Of a stretch of DNA of 17,650 nucleotides, positions 5,314 through 13,860 are shown piece by piece; within the stretch, counting starts at the first letter, position 1, and the number at the start of each line of letters is the position of its first letter. Source of the stretch: Nitrospirota bacterium (GTDB lineage Bacteria; Nitrospirota; Nitrospiria; Nitrospirales; Nitrospiraceae); assembly GCA_020028595.1 (NCBI GenBank), contig JAIBHQ010000002.1, positions 1-17,650 on the forward strand. Direction: 5' to 3'. The translations under genes and the position numbers were made by a program. The notes under the pieces are model-generated. The model did not search any database. It saw nothing but the letters and a program-made list of their open reading frames with translations, and was not told the origin of the DNA.

Positions 5314-7940
5314 GTCAGACGGCAGAATCGCTTCGGCAGGGCTTCATCCGATATTTCCAGGGGCACGAGCATCATGCCGTGCCCAGCGCGCCGCTGATTC
5401 CCCAGGCGGACCCGACCATTCTGTTCACCAATGCCGGCATGAATCAGTTCAAGCGGGTCTTTTTGGGCGAAGAGAAGCGCCCGTACAAACGGGCGGTCAC
5501 GGCGCAGAAGTGCCTGCGGGCCGGCGGCAAGCACAACGATCTGGAAAACGTCGGCTACACGCGCCGGCACCATACCTTCTTTGAAATGCTCGGCAATTTT
5601 TCCTTCGGCGACTATTTCAAATCCGACGCCATTTTTTACGGATGGGACTATCTGACCAGGACCGTCGGGTTGCCCAAGGACCGGCTCTGGATCACGGTGT
5701 TCCGCGATGATGATGAAGCGTTCAAATTGTGGGAGAAGATCGGGGTGCCGGTGTCCCGCATCGTGCGGTGTGACGAAAAGGACAACTTCTGGCAAATGGC
5801 CGACACGGGCCCCTGCGGGCCCTGCTCGGAAATCCATTACGATCAGGGGCCGTCCGTGCCGGGCGATGCCACGCCGAACGGCGAGGGCGACCGGGTGATC
5901 GAGATCTGGAACCTCGTCTTCATGCAGTTCGAGCGCGATGCGAAGGGCACGCTCAATCCCTTGCCGAAGCCGAGCATCGATACGGGGATGGGACTCGAGC
6001 GGCTGGCCGCCGTGGCGCAGGGCGTCCACAGCAATTACGACAGCGATTTGTTCAAGCCGTTGCTGGCGGCCATCGGCATGCGGGCCGGTCGTCGTTATGG
6101 AGAACAGGACATCGCGGACCGTTCCATGCGCGTGATCGCCGATCATTTGCGGGCGATCACGTTCATGATCACGGACGGCATCCTGCCGTCCAACGAAGGC
6201 CGCGGGTACGTCCTGCGGCGCATCCTGCGTCGTGCAGCCCGGCACGGGCGTTTGCTCGGCGTTTCGGAGTCGTTCATGGGCGGCCTCACCGGCGCCGTGG
6301 TCGAGCAGATGGGCAAGGCCTATCCGGAGCTCCGGCAAGCGGCGGCGACGGTGGCTGAAGTGACGCAGGGCGAAGAGGAGCGGTTCATCGCGACGCTCGA
6401 TCAGGGGCTGCCGATTCTCAACGACATGGTGGCAAAGGCAAGAAGCTCGTCGCACAAAGTGCTGGCCGGAGATCAAGCATTCAAGCTCTATGACACGTAT
6501 GGATTTCCGATGGATTTGATTGCGGAAGCCTGCCGCGAGCAGGGGATGGCGGTGGATGAGGCGGGTTTCCAGCGCGCGCTCGATGAACAGCGCGAGCGCG
6601 CCCGCAAGGCGACGGCCTTTGAAGTGGCGGCGGCGAAACCCGGCGTGGTGGAGGTGGCGAAGACCGTACGCGCGCCCAAGTTCGTCGGTTATGACCAGTT
6701 GGACGCCGAGGCCGTGGTGCAGGCCATGCTCAAAGGCGATCGGGTGGTGCGTGAAGCGGCGGAAGGCGATGAGATCGAACTGGTTCTGGACGTGACGCCG
6801 TTCTACGCGGAAGGCGGCGGTCAGGCCGGCGACCAGGGCGTACTGACCGGACCGGAGGGTCGCATAGACATCAAGGACACCACGCGCCCGGCTCCGACCG
6901 TCGTCGTGCACAAGGGCCGGGTTGCCGTTGGCCGGATCGGCACGGGAGAAACGGTGCGGGCATCGGTCAATGCGACGACACGGCACGATGCGGCGCGAAA
7001 CCATACGGCGACTCACCTCGTGCATGCAGCTCTGCGCGAATTGCTCGGCCCGCACGTGAAGCAGTACGGCTCGCTGGTGGCGCCCAACCGGCTGCGGTTC
7101 GACTTTGCGCACTTCCGCCCGCTCTCATCGCGGGACACCGACGACATCGAGTCCCTGGTCAATGAGCAGATCCGGAAGAATCAGGCGGTCAGGACCGACG
7201 TGATGGGGGTGCAGGAAGCGGTTGCCGCCGGCGCGCTGGCCTTTTTCGGAGACAAGTACGGGGACCAGGTGCGCGTGGTGAGCGTGGATACATTCAGCCG
7301 GGAGCTGTGCGGGGGGACCCACTGCCGGCAAACCGGCGAGATCGGCGTTTTTCGCCTGGTTTCTGAAACCGGCGTGGCAGCCGGCGTGCGGCGGATCGAG
7401 TGCGTAACAGGCAGCGGCGCCTTTATGCAAATCAAGCAACTCGAGCATGAAGTTAAAGAACTTTCTGAACTCCTTAAAGTTGCCCCATCCGAGTTGGTTG
7501 CCAAGACCAAGCGCCTGCTGTCCCAGTTGAAAGACAAGGAGCGCGAGCTGGAGCAGGTGAAGCTCAAGTTGGCGAGCGGTGCCAAGGACGAAGCCACCGT
7601 GCGCACGGTCAAGGGCATTCAGGTCCATGCCCAGCGCGTGGACGGCATGGAGGGAGGCGAACTGCGCACCCTGGCCGATGAGATCCGCGATAAGCTGAAA
7701 AGCGGCGTCGTCGCTCTCGGCGGCGTCAAGGACGACAAGGTCTCCTTGCTGGTGGTCGTGACGAAGGATTTGACCGGGCAACTCAAGGCTGGCGAATTGA
7801 TCAAGGACATGGCAGCGGCGGTCGGCGGCACCGGCGGGGGCCGTCCGGAGATGGCGCAAGCCGGGGGGAAGAATCCGGAAGGACTCGCGATGGCACTAGA
7901 GAAGATTTTTGCCCTCGTCGAGCAGTCAACGGGGAAGTAG
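5310..7940 (+). CDS. alaS: Alanyl-tRNA synthetase
   Basis: An 876-residue, full-length AlaRS. It charges tRNA-Ala and clears mischarged Ser or Gly. Domain order: class II catalytic core (about 1-240, with the TNAGMNQFK and RRHHTFFEMLGNFSFGDYF stretches), the tRNA-recognition helical domain (to about 460), the editing domain (about 550-700) and the C-Ala domain at the end, with a Gly-rich GGTGGGRPEMAQAGG patch. The editing-site metal ligands are present: HTATH (H565, H569) and CGGTHC (C667, H671). A charged helix near 710-760 (KDKERELEQVKLKL) is the usual coiled coil linking to C-Ala. The start overlaps the recX stop by 4 bases, so it is likely coupled. ruvX follows after 2 bases. Confidence 0.98.
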   Translation: MSQTAESLRQGFIRYFQGHEHHAVPSAPLIPQADPTILFTNAGMNQFKRVFLGEEKRPYKRAVTAQKCLRAGGKHNDLENVGYTRRHHTFFEMLGNFSFGDYFKSDAIFYGWDYLTRTVGLPKDRLWITVFRDDDEAFKLWEKIGVPVSRIVRCDEKDNFWQMADTGPCGPCSEIHYDQGPSVPGDATPNGEGDRVIEIWNLVFMQFERDAKGTLNPLPKPSIDTGMGLERLAAVAQGVHSNYDSDLFKPLLAAIGMRAGRRYGEQDIADRSMRVIADHLRAITFMITDGILPSNEGRGYVLRRILRRAARHGRLLGVSESFMGGLTGAVVEQMGKAYPELRQAAATVAEVTQGEEERFIATLDQGLPILNDMVAKARSSSHKVLAGDQAFKLYDTYGFPMDLIAEACREQGMAVDEAGFQRALDEQRERARKATAFEVAAAKPGVVEVAKTVRAPKFVGYDQLDAEAVVQAMLKGDRVVREAAEGDEIELVLDVTPFYAEGGGQAGDQGVLTGPEGRIDIKDTTRPAPTVVVHKGRVAVGRIGTGETVRASVNATTRHDAARNHTATHLVHAALRELLGPHVKQYGSLVAPNRLRFDFAHFRPLSSRDTDDIESLVNEQIRKNQAVRTDVMGVQEAVAAGALAFFGDKYGDQVRVVSVDTFSRELCGGTHCRQTGEIGVFRLVSETGVAAGVRRIECVTGSGAFMQIKQLEHEVKELSELLKVAPSELVAKTKRLLSQLKDKERELEQVKLKLASGAKDEATVRTVKGIQVHAQRVDGMEGGELRTLADEIRDKLKSGVVALGGVKDDKVSLLVVVTKDLTGQLKAGELIKDMAAAVGGTGGGRPEMAQAGGKNPEGLAMALEKIFALVEQSTGK

Positions 7941-7942
7941 CG

Positions 7943-8404
7943 ATGGCAGCCACGCGCATCCTCGCGTTGGACCCCGGCACAAAGCGCATCGGCGTCGCGC
8001 TCAGCGACGAGCTGGGCTGGACGGCGCAACCGTTGGAGACCTTCGAGCGGAAATCGTTGAATGTCGATATCGCGCACATCAACGAATTGGTCCGCCGCCA
8101 CGAAGTTCGGGAAATCGTGATCGGCATGCCGATTCAACTCAATGGCCGCATGGGGCCGGCTGCGCAGAGCGTGCAGCAGTTTCTGGAAGCGCTGCAGGCA
8201 GCTGTCGAGGTTCCTGTCGTGGCGTGGGATGAACGGCTGACGACGAAAGCCGCGGAGCAGATGCTGATCGAGGCCGACGTGAGCCGGAAAAAACGCAAAG
8301 GCGTGGTGGATCGCGTGGCGGCGGCCTTGTTGCTGAAGAGTTATCTGGAGCATCTCTCCTCCGCTCCACTCTCCGGCGATCATCGGACCTCCGACGACGC
8401 ATGA
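7943..8404 (+). CDS. ruvX: RuvX/YqgF-family Holliday-junction-resolvase-like nuclease
   Basis: A 153-residue RNase H-fold protein of the YqgF/RuvX family. In Escherichia coli it takes part in 16S rRNA 5'-end maturation; a Holliday junction role has been proposed. Visible motifs: LALDPGTKRIG (7-17, first acidic residue D10), IGMPIQLNGRMG (60-71), WDERLTT (95-101) and VVDRVAAALLL (121-131, with acidic D123), giving the D-E-D set of the active site. The C-terminal 15 residues are polar and variable. It lies 2 bases after alaS, and its stop overlaps the mltG start (ATGA at 8401-8404), so three genes form a tight translational unit. Confidence 0.93.
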   Translation: MAATRILALDPGTKRIGVALSDELGWTAQPLETFERKSLNVDIAHINELVRRHEVREIVIGMPIQLNGRMGPAAQSVQQFLEALQAAVEVPVVAWDERLTTKAAEQMLIEADVSRKKRKGVVDRVAAALLLKSYLEHLSSAPLSGDHRTSDDA

Positions 8405-9441
8405 TGCGCGGACGCATACCCTGGTTGCTCATCGCCGCGGCGCTGGGCGCCCTTGTCGCGTATGTCAGCATCCAGTGGCTGTTCAGCCCGGCGGTGCCGA
8501 CCTCTGATTTCGCCCGCCCGATTCAACCCACGATCATCGAAGTCCCCGAAGGCATGACCCTCCGCCAGTTGGCGGCCCGGCTCGAACGCGAGCAGCTCAT
8601 CCGAAGCCAGATGGCCTTCCTGCTGCTGGGCAAGCTCATGGCGGCAGACCGCCACATCAAAGTAGGGGAATATGCCGTGCACGCGGGGATGCGGCCGAGC
8701 GAAATGCTGACCGAGTTCCTGAACGGGCACGTCGTGCTGTATCAGGTGACGATTCCTGAAGGCTACACCGTCGTCGAGTTGGCGCAGGTGTTTGCGCAGC
8801 AGGGCCTCGCCGATCCGGAAGCGCTGATCGGGTTGGCGCATGACCGGGACTTCATCCAGTCCCTCGCCATCGAGGCGGCAAGCCTGGAGGGGTATCTCTT
8901 TCCGAATACCTACAAGTTTGCGCGGCGGACGAAACCGAAAGAGATAGTGAAAGAGATGGTCGAAGGCCTCTGGCACGTCTTTACACCGGAACTGCGTCAG
9001 CGGGCCCAGGAGATTCACATGACCCCGCATCAAGTGCTGACCCTGGCCTCGGTCATTGAGAAGGAAACCGGTTCGGCGGAGGAGCGGGAATTGATCTCGG
9101 CCGTGTTTCATAACCGGCTGAGGCTCGGCATTCCGCTGCAAAGCGACCCAACGGTTATTTACGGGCTGGACTATTTCGATGGAAACCTGAGGAAGAAAGA
9201 TCTCGACTCTAAAAGTCCCTACAATACCTACCGTGTCCGGGGCCTTCCGCCCGGACCGATCGCCAACCCCGGCCTGGGGGCCCTCAGGGCCGCCCTGTAC
9301 CCGGCCCCCACCAAGCACCTCTACTTTGTCTCCCGGAATGACGGTACGCACCAATTTTCATCAACGCTTGCAGAGCATAACCGAGCTGTGGATAAATACC
9401 AGCGGCACCGGGTGGTAAAGGCCGTTCGACCATCGGCATGA
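8401..9441 (+). CDS. mltG: Endolytic murein transglycosylase MltG
   Basis: A 346-residue MltG (YceG family). It cleaves nascent glycan strands in peptidoglycan and is thought to set strand length during synthesis. One N-terminal transmembrane helix (about 8-29) anchors it, with the rest in the periplasm. A LysM-like region (about 43-115) precedes the catalytic domain, whose general-acid Glu is E220 in SVIEKET. Also typical are SDPTVIYGL (248-256), LPPGPIANPG (282-291) and the KHLYFV strand (305-310). The start overlaps the ruvX stop, and its own stop overlaps the next start (ATGA at 9438-9441). The pairing with ruvX and alaS is common in bacteria. Confidence 0.95.
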   Translation: MMRGRIPWLLIAAALGALVAYVSIQWLFSPAVPTSDFARPIQPTIIEVPEGMTLRQLAARLEREQLIRSQMAFLLLGKLMAADRHIKVGEYAVHAGMRPSEMLTEFLNGHVVLYQVTIPEGYTVVELAQVFAQQGLADPEALIGLAHDRDFIQSLAIEAASLEGYLFPNTYKFARRTKPKEIVKEMVEGLWHVFTPELRQRAQEIHMTPHQVLTLASVIEKETGSAEERELISAVFHNRLRLGIPLQSDPTVIYGLDYFDGNLRKKDLDSKSPYNTYRVRGLPPGPIANPGLGALRAALYPAPTKHLYFVSRNDGTHQFSSTLAEHNRAVDKYQRHRVVKAVRPSA

Positions 9442-11924
9442 TCAGACTGCTGGCAAAAATCTTTCGGCGGTTCCTCGTTCTTCTGAGGGGACGCATCTCG
9501 CCTGCCGATACGGGTATTCCTCTCCAGGCGGGAACTCCCGTCAATCTCGATCTCGAGAAATTCACGCGGGGCATCGACAACGTACACGTGGACGTGCGGT
9601 TGAGCCCCGCGTTTACGAACGCGGCGGTGCGTCTCGTCTACGGCCTTCTGGAGTATCAGCTCTGGCGCGGGCAGGGCGGCGCGAAATCTCCGGATGTGGA
9701 GGAGTTCAAGAGCGCCTACGGCCAGATGATCCAGGCGGCGATTCATCGCGCCAAGCAGCAGAGCGCAATGCCGCTGGTCGAGCTGGCGCAAGCCGCGGCA
9801 TTGAAGTTCGTGCTTAATTACATGCAAGTCGCATTGGAGCAGGCTAAACAGCGGCTGCGCAAAGCGGCGACCACGACCACGGACGCCGATCGGCAGGCCG
9901 TCGCCGACCAAACGGTCTGGTTCACGCGGAACCGGGCCAAGTTGCACTACACGGTGAGCAGCCAGGTGTTGGAACAGATCCGCAAGGCCGAGGCCGGCCC
10001 GCTGGGCGATTTACGCCAGTCACTGCATGGCGACCGGTGGACGTTGCCCGAGCACGTGCTGATCAATCCGCTGCTGTTCGGCGAGAGTCCCATGGACGAC
10101 GAGCTGCTCATGAAACATTACGTCCTGGTGACGCAGGGACCAGACCAGTTGTACTCGTTCGCCCAGCTGGATCGTTTTCTGCTGTATCTGTTCTGGCGGC
10201 GCACACCGGTGACGGCGGTGGAGCAGACGCTCGCCCGTGCGACACAGGATCGCGATGCTTTGATTGCCGAGCAAAACCGGATCAAGAAGAAACGGGGGTG
10301 GACTCAGAGTGCCACCAAGACAGGGCAGTTCGACTCCCAGGTGGCGGCGCTGGAAGAAAAGATCCGGGACGCGACAGCCGTGTTGGGACAGGCGCAGATG
10401 GCTTATGCGCAGGAAAGCTACGCGTGGGCGGACGTGCCGGCCAACTCGGATGTCCTGTTCGACGCCGGGCAGTCGCAGCAGAAGCTTGCGGCTGCACAGA
10501 AGGCCAACGACCAGCAAGCCGCGTCTGCCTGGAAGGCCCAGCATAAATTCCAGCGCCGGCTGCTGCGGGCAGTTGAATCGCAAGTGGATGACAGCGGGAT
10601 GACACCGTCGATCGTGGCGTCCTATGAAGCGGCCGCCACGTTCAAAAATCTGGTCGGCGTCGTGACGGCGCAGCAATTTCATCAGTATCTGTCCACCCCT
10701 GCCAGCCGGAGCGAGATCAGACAGAGGATCAAGGAGAAGTTTTCGTCCGCCGACTGCGCCGAGACTTATGAGCTGCTGGACGAGTCGGCAGCGCGCGTGG
10801 GCCGGATCGGCGGCAAGGAAAGCCGCGCGTGTCTGGTGCGGTTCCTGCGGGACTTTCTGACGTTGCGGCGGGATCTTCGCAGCTACCACCTCATGCAGAA
10901 GGCCATGGCGCAGATTCAGTTACTGGAGGATCCGAACCACCTCAAGCTGTCGAAAGCCAACAATACGCTGAACGAATTTCTGGCGGCGAAGGAGGAAGGC
11001 GCGGTTTCCAGGACGGTCATCGGCCATATGATTCTCAAGGCCGACGTGCGGGGGTCCACGACCATCACGGCGGCGCTGCGCAAGCAGGGGCTCAATCCGG
11101 CGTCGCATTTCAGCCTGAATTTCTTTACGCCGATCAATGCGCTGTTGGAGACCTACGGGGCGGGCAAGGTGTTCATCGAGGGGGACGCCGTCATCCTGTC
11201 CATCATGGAATATGCGGAGGCGTCGGAGCAGCACATGAGCGTTGCGCGCGCCTGCGGCCTGGCCAGGCGGCTGTTGGACGTCGTGCAGTTGCAAAACGTT
11301 GCCTGCCGGAAAGCCGGCCTGCCTGAGTTGGAGCTGGGCATTGGATTGGTCTACAGCGCGGAAGCGCCGGCCTATCTGTTTGACGGTGAAACGCCGATCA
11401 TGATTTCCTCCGCCATCGGCAAGGCCGACAGAACGTCCTCCTGTTCCTGGATGTTGCGCAAGCAGCGCAGCCAGCCGGGAGGGCGCGCGGCGACGCAGCT
11501 CAATGTCGAGGTCTATGAAATTCCAGAAGGCGATCCCTTGCGCGGGGAAAAGGGCGAGGTCGAGTTGCGGTACAACGTGAACGGAATCGAACTCGATGCC
11601 GCCGGCTTTGAGAAATTGAAGCTGGAAATCGCGCTGCAAAGCTTCGAGATGCCGGTGGTGGGAACCCCGGAACCGGTCACCTTTTATGCCGGCCGGTTTC
11701 CCGACACGAAAGGCACGATGCACCGGCTGGTCGTGCGCGAGGGGCGGATTCGTTTCTTCGACCGGCAATCAGATAGCGGCGGGAAGGAGAACGGACAGGT
11801 GTTTTACGAAATTGTCGCCAACGAGCAGTTGATCACCGCCGCCAGCGAGCGTCTCAAGATGGAAAGCACCGCCATGAGCATGCCTGCCTTCGGTGTTAAG
11901 CCTTCTCAAGTCCCACGGTCGTAA
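9438..11924 (+). CDS. Large protein with degenerate class III nucleotidyl-cyclase-like domain
   Basis: An 828-residue protein whose full architecture I do not recognise. Residues 1-20 are basic and hydrophobic, possibly a membrane-associating amphipathic helix. Residues about 40-260 are helical. Residues 260-325 look like a coiled coil (Glu/Gln/Ala/Lys-rich), with more helical sequence to about 510. Residues about 528-675 resemble the class III cyclase fold: ADVRGST (D536) and EGDAVIL (D583) match the two metal-binding Asp strands, LGIGLVYS (633-640) the following strand, and SAIGKADR (658-665) the place of the Asn-Arg motif. There the Asn seems to be Gly661 while Arg665 stays, and the substrate-lysine position before GD is Phe579. 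Catalysis is therefore doubtful; it may be a nucleotide sensor or scaffold. About 690-800 is a beta-rich tail. Coupled to mltG by ATGA; deoB begins 10 bases later. Confidence 0.75.
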   Translation: MIRLLAKIFRRFLVLLRGRISPADTGIPLQAGTPVNLDLEKFTRGIDNVHVDVRLSPAFTNAAVRLVYGLLEYQLWRGQGGAKSPDVEEFKSAYGQMIQAAIHRAKQQSAMPLVELAQAAALKFVLNYMQVALEQAKQRLRKAATTTTDADRQAVADQTVWFTRNRAKLHYTVSSQVLEQIRKAEAGPLGDLRQSLHGDRWTLPEHVLINPLLFGESPMDDELLMKHYVLVTQGPDQLYSFAQLDRFLLYLFWRRTPVTAVEQTLARATQDRDALIAEQNRIKKKRGWTQSATKTGQFDSQVAALEEKIRDATAVLGQAQMAYAQESYAWADVPANSDVLFDAGQSQQKLAAAQKANDQQAASAWKAQHKFQRRLLRAVESQVDDSGMTPSIVASYEAAATFKNLVGVVTAQQFHQYLSTPASRSEIRQRIKEKFSSADCAETYELLDESAARVGRIGGKESRACLVRFLRDFLTLRRDLRSYHLMQKAMAQIQLLEDPNHLKLSKANNTLNEFLAAKEEGAVSRTVIGHMILKADVRGSTTITAALRKQGLNPASHFSLNFFTPINALLETYGAGKVFIEGDAVILSIMEYAEASEQHMSVARACGLARRLLDVVQLQNVACRKAGLPELELGIGLVYSAEAPAYLFDGETPIMISSAIGKADRTSSCSWMLRKQRSQPGGRAATQLNVEVYEIPEGDPLRGEKGEVELRYNVNGIELDAAGFEKLKLEIALQSFEMPVVGTPEPVTFYAGRFPDTKGTMHRLVVREGRIRFFDRQSDSGGKENGQVFYEIVANEQLITAASERLKMESTAMSMPAFGVKPSQVPRS

Positions 11925-11934
11925 ACGGACGGGC

Positions 11935-13110
11935 ATGGTCAACCGGGTCATTCTTATCGTTCTTGACGGAGTCGGCGTTGGGGCGCAACCCGATGCGGCG
12001 GCCTACGGCGACGAGGGGGCGCACACGCTCGCGCACGTGGCGGAAGCGGCCGGCGGGCTTCGCCTTCCGAACCTGGAGGCCCTGGGGCTCGGCCATTTGG
12101 GAGCGCTCGCCGGAGTCCGCCGCACGGCGCAGCCGGACGGCTGTTTTGGGAGGATGGCTGCGTTGTCCAAGGGGAAAGATTCGACGACCGGCCATTGGGA
12201 AATGATGGGCGTCGTGCTGGAGAAACCCTTTCCGACATATCCGAACGGCTTCCCTTTGGACGTCATCGAATCGTTTCAGCAGGCGGTCGGACGAAAAACG
12301 CTGGGCAATTACGCCGCCTCAGGAACGACCATCATCGGGGAGATGGGCGTGCAACATCTCCAAACCGGGTCACCGATCGTCTATACCAGCGCCGATAGCG
12401 TCTTCCAGATTGCCGCGCACGAGCGAGTGATCCCGGTCGAGGAATTGTACGGTATGTGCCGGACGGCAAGGAAACTGCTGGCTCCGCCTCACCAGGTGGC
12501 GCGAGTCATAGCGCGGCCGTTTACCGGCGAGCCCGGCGCGTTCACACGGACGGATGGGCGGCGGGATTTTTCCGTCGAACCGCCGGCCCGGACGTTGCTC
12601 GACTCGCTCAAGGCCGGCGGCTACCCGGTGATCGGGATCGGGAAAATCGAGGATCTCTTCAAAGGACGCGGGCTCACGCGCGCCGTGCCGGCCAAAAACG
12701 ATACGGCGACGCTGGAAGAAACTTCGAGGGTTCTGAGGTCCATCCCGCGCGGGCTGATTTTTTCGAATCTGATCGAGTTCGACATGCTCTATGGGCATCG
12801 GAACGATGCGGCAGGATTCGCACGGGCGTTGCAGGCGTTCGATGCGCGGCTGCCGGATATCATCGGCGGGATGCAGCAGGACGATCTGCTCTGCATTACA
12901 GCCGATCACGGCAACGATCCGACCATGCCGGGGACCGACCATACGCGTGAGTATGTGCCGCTCCTGGTGTATGGCCCTCGTGTGGCGAAAGGTGTGAATC
13001 TGGGAACGCGGAAAAGCTTTTCCGACCTTGGCCAGACGATCGCGGAGGGCTTGGGGGTCAAGCGCCTTGCGTGGGGTGAAAGCTTTCTGCATGTGGTGAT
13101 GCAGGGGTAA
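11935..13110 (+). CDS. deoB: Phosphopentomutase
   Basis: A 391-residue DeoB of the alkaline-phosphatase superfamily. It interconverts (deoxy)ribose 1-phosphate and 5-phosphate in nucleoside salvage, using two Mn2+ ions in the cytoplasm. The first metal Asp is D11 in LDGVGVG. The phosphorylated Thr lies in KDSTTGHWEM (81-90; Thr84/Thr85). The cap region has YTSADSVFQIAAHE and NLIEFDMLYGHRND. The second metal cluster is ITADHGNDPTMPGTDHTREY. ATG 11935 starts exactly at the conserved VNRVILIVLDGVG strand; an in-frame GTG at 11893 would overlap the upstream gene and add unconserved residues. The ribosome site is weak. It follows the cyclase-like gene by 10 bases and probably shares its transcript. 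Confidence 0.96.
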   Translation: MVNRVILIVLDGVGVGAQPDAAAYGDEGAHTLAHVAEAAGGLRLPNLEALGLGHLGALAGVRRTAQPDGCFGRMAALSKGKDSTTGHWEMMGVVLEKPFPTYPNGFPLDVIESFQQAVGRKTLGNYAASGTTIIGEMGVQHLQTGSPIVYTSADSVFQIAAHERVIPVEELYGMCRTARKLLAPPHQVARVIARPFTGEPGAFTRTDGRRDFSVEPPARTLLDSLKAGGYPVIGIGKIEDLFKGRGLTRAVPAKNDTATLEETSRVLRSIPRGLIFSNLIEFDMLYGHRNDAAGFARALQAFDARLPDIIGGMQQDDLLCITADHGNDPTMPGTDHTREYVPLLVYGPRVAKGVNLGTRKSFSDLGQTIAEGLGVKRLAWGESFLHVVMQG

Positions 13111-13116
13111 CGGGAA

Positions 13117-13202
13117 GTAACGTGTAATGAGTGATGAGTTATGCGTGGGAGAAGGGGATCGCCGGTGCCGTTACCCATAACTCATCACGCATCACTGCTT
13201 GC
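13117..13202. repeat. Heptad-built inverted repeat B (deoB-rid)
   Basis: The left arm has 7-base units of form GTNATGN at 13124, 13131 and 13138, flanked by related units at 13117 and 13145. The right arm has units of form NCATNAC at 13175, 13182 and 13189, with a further related unit at 13168. Positions 13124-13144 pair with 13175-13195 at 18 of 21 positions, around a 30-base loop. TAA/TGA triplets in all three plus-strand frames occur just after the deoB stop (13118, 13128, 13132). It probably separates deoB from the RidA-family gene. Confidence 0.75.
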
Positions 13203-13213
13203 GTGGTTATGCG

Positions 13214-13675
13214 ATGTCGTTTGAGCACAAGTTAATCGAACTAGGCCTCACCCTGCCGGCTCCCCCCAAACCGGTGGCGACTTACATTCCGGCGGTGCTT
13301 GCCGGCGACTTGTTGTTTCTGAGCGGGGTGATTCCGTTTCGTGACGGCAAGCTGGCCTTCGAGGGGAAACTCGGGCGGGAGTTGACGGTGGAGCAGGGAT
13401 ATGAGGCCGCTCGAGTGACGCTGCTGAATGCGCTGGCGATCGTTCGCCATGAATTAGGCACGCTCGACCGGGTCAAAAAAATCGTGCGCCTGACCGGTCA
13501 TGTGGCGTCCGCCGATGGATTTGTCCAGCATCCGGCGGTCATTAATGGGGCCTCCGATCTGCTGGTGAAGATATTCGGCGAGGCCGGCCAGCACGCGCGC
13601 GTGGCGCTTGGGGCGGCCGAGTTACCGCTCAATGCGCCGATTGAAATTGAGTTGATCGTGCAGGTCAAGGCCTAG
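13214..13675 (+). CDS. RidA/YjgF-family protein (YjgF-like subfamily 1)
   Basis: A 153-residue member of the Rid superfamily, in the longer subfamily with an N-terminal MSFEHKLIELGLTLP segment. Canonical RidA hydrolyses reactive enamine/imine intermediates released by PLP enzymes; the role of this longer group is less clear. Family features: FLSGVIPFRDGKL (35-47), VRLTGHVAS (91-99) and HARVALGAAELPLNAPIEIEL (127-147), which keeps the Arg (R129) that binds the substrate carboxylate in RidA. ATG 13214 matches the conserved N-terminus; an upstream in-frame TTG falls in the heptad repeat. Separated from deoB by that element, so it may be expressed separately. Confidence 0.9.
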   Translation: MSFEHKLIELGLTLPAPPKPVATYIPAVLAGDLLFLSGVIPFRDGKLAFEGKLGRELTVEQGYEAARVTLLNALAIVRHELGTLDRVKKIVRLTGHVASADGFVQHPAVINGASDLLVKIFGEAGQHARVALGAAELPLNAPIEIELIVQVKA

Positions 13676-13709
13676 GCGCCTATCCATGGGACGCGCCTCT
13701 ATCCCGTGG
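13676..13709 (+). repeat. Imperfect direct repeat upstream of the TIG-gene promoter
   Basis: GCGCCTATCCATGG (13676-13689) recurs 17 bases later as GCGCCTCTATCCCGTGG (13693-13709). The pair abuts the -35 box and could be an activator site, but it is short and may be coincidental. Confidence 0.3.
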
Positions 13710-13713
13710 CAAA

Positions 13714-13743
13714 TTGACAGTGGAAAGAGACGCTTGTTATAGT
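13714..13743 (+). promoter_or_regulatory. Sigma-70-type promoter for the TIG-YCF48 gene pair
   Basis: TTGACA (13714-13719) and TATAGT (13738-13743) are 18 bases apart, and the -10 box is preceded by TGT (13735-13737), an extended -10 element. This is the best promoter match in the window. RNA would start near 13750, leaving a leader of about 110 bases before the ATG at 13861; the leader shows no obvious riboswitch. Confidence 0.75.
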
Positions 13744-13846
13744 CCGGCACGATTTCTTCGTTTCGCGACACGCCTGCGATTACCTCGTTGTGCCTCCTGT
13801 CGCGCCAGAAAAATCGCCATGCAGGACATGTCCAAACGGATTGAAC

Positions 13847-13852
13847 AGGGAG
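13847..13852 (+). promoter_or_regulatory. Ribosome binding site of the TIG-domain gene
   Basis: AGGGAG ends 8 bases before ATG 13861. It selects that codon, which opens a clean signal peptide, over the in-frame ATGs at 13819 and 13828. Confidence 0.7.
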
Positions 13853-13860
13853 CAGTGCGC

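Noticed and set aside
5151..7112. A 653-codon open frame on the minus strand opposite alaS
   Set aside because: It is antisense to a fully recognisable alaS, rich in His/Arg/Ala in the way GC-rich antisense frames are, with no known domain.
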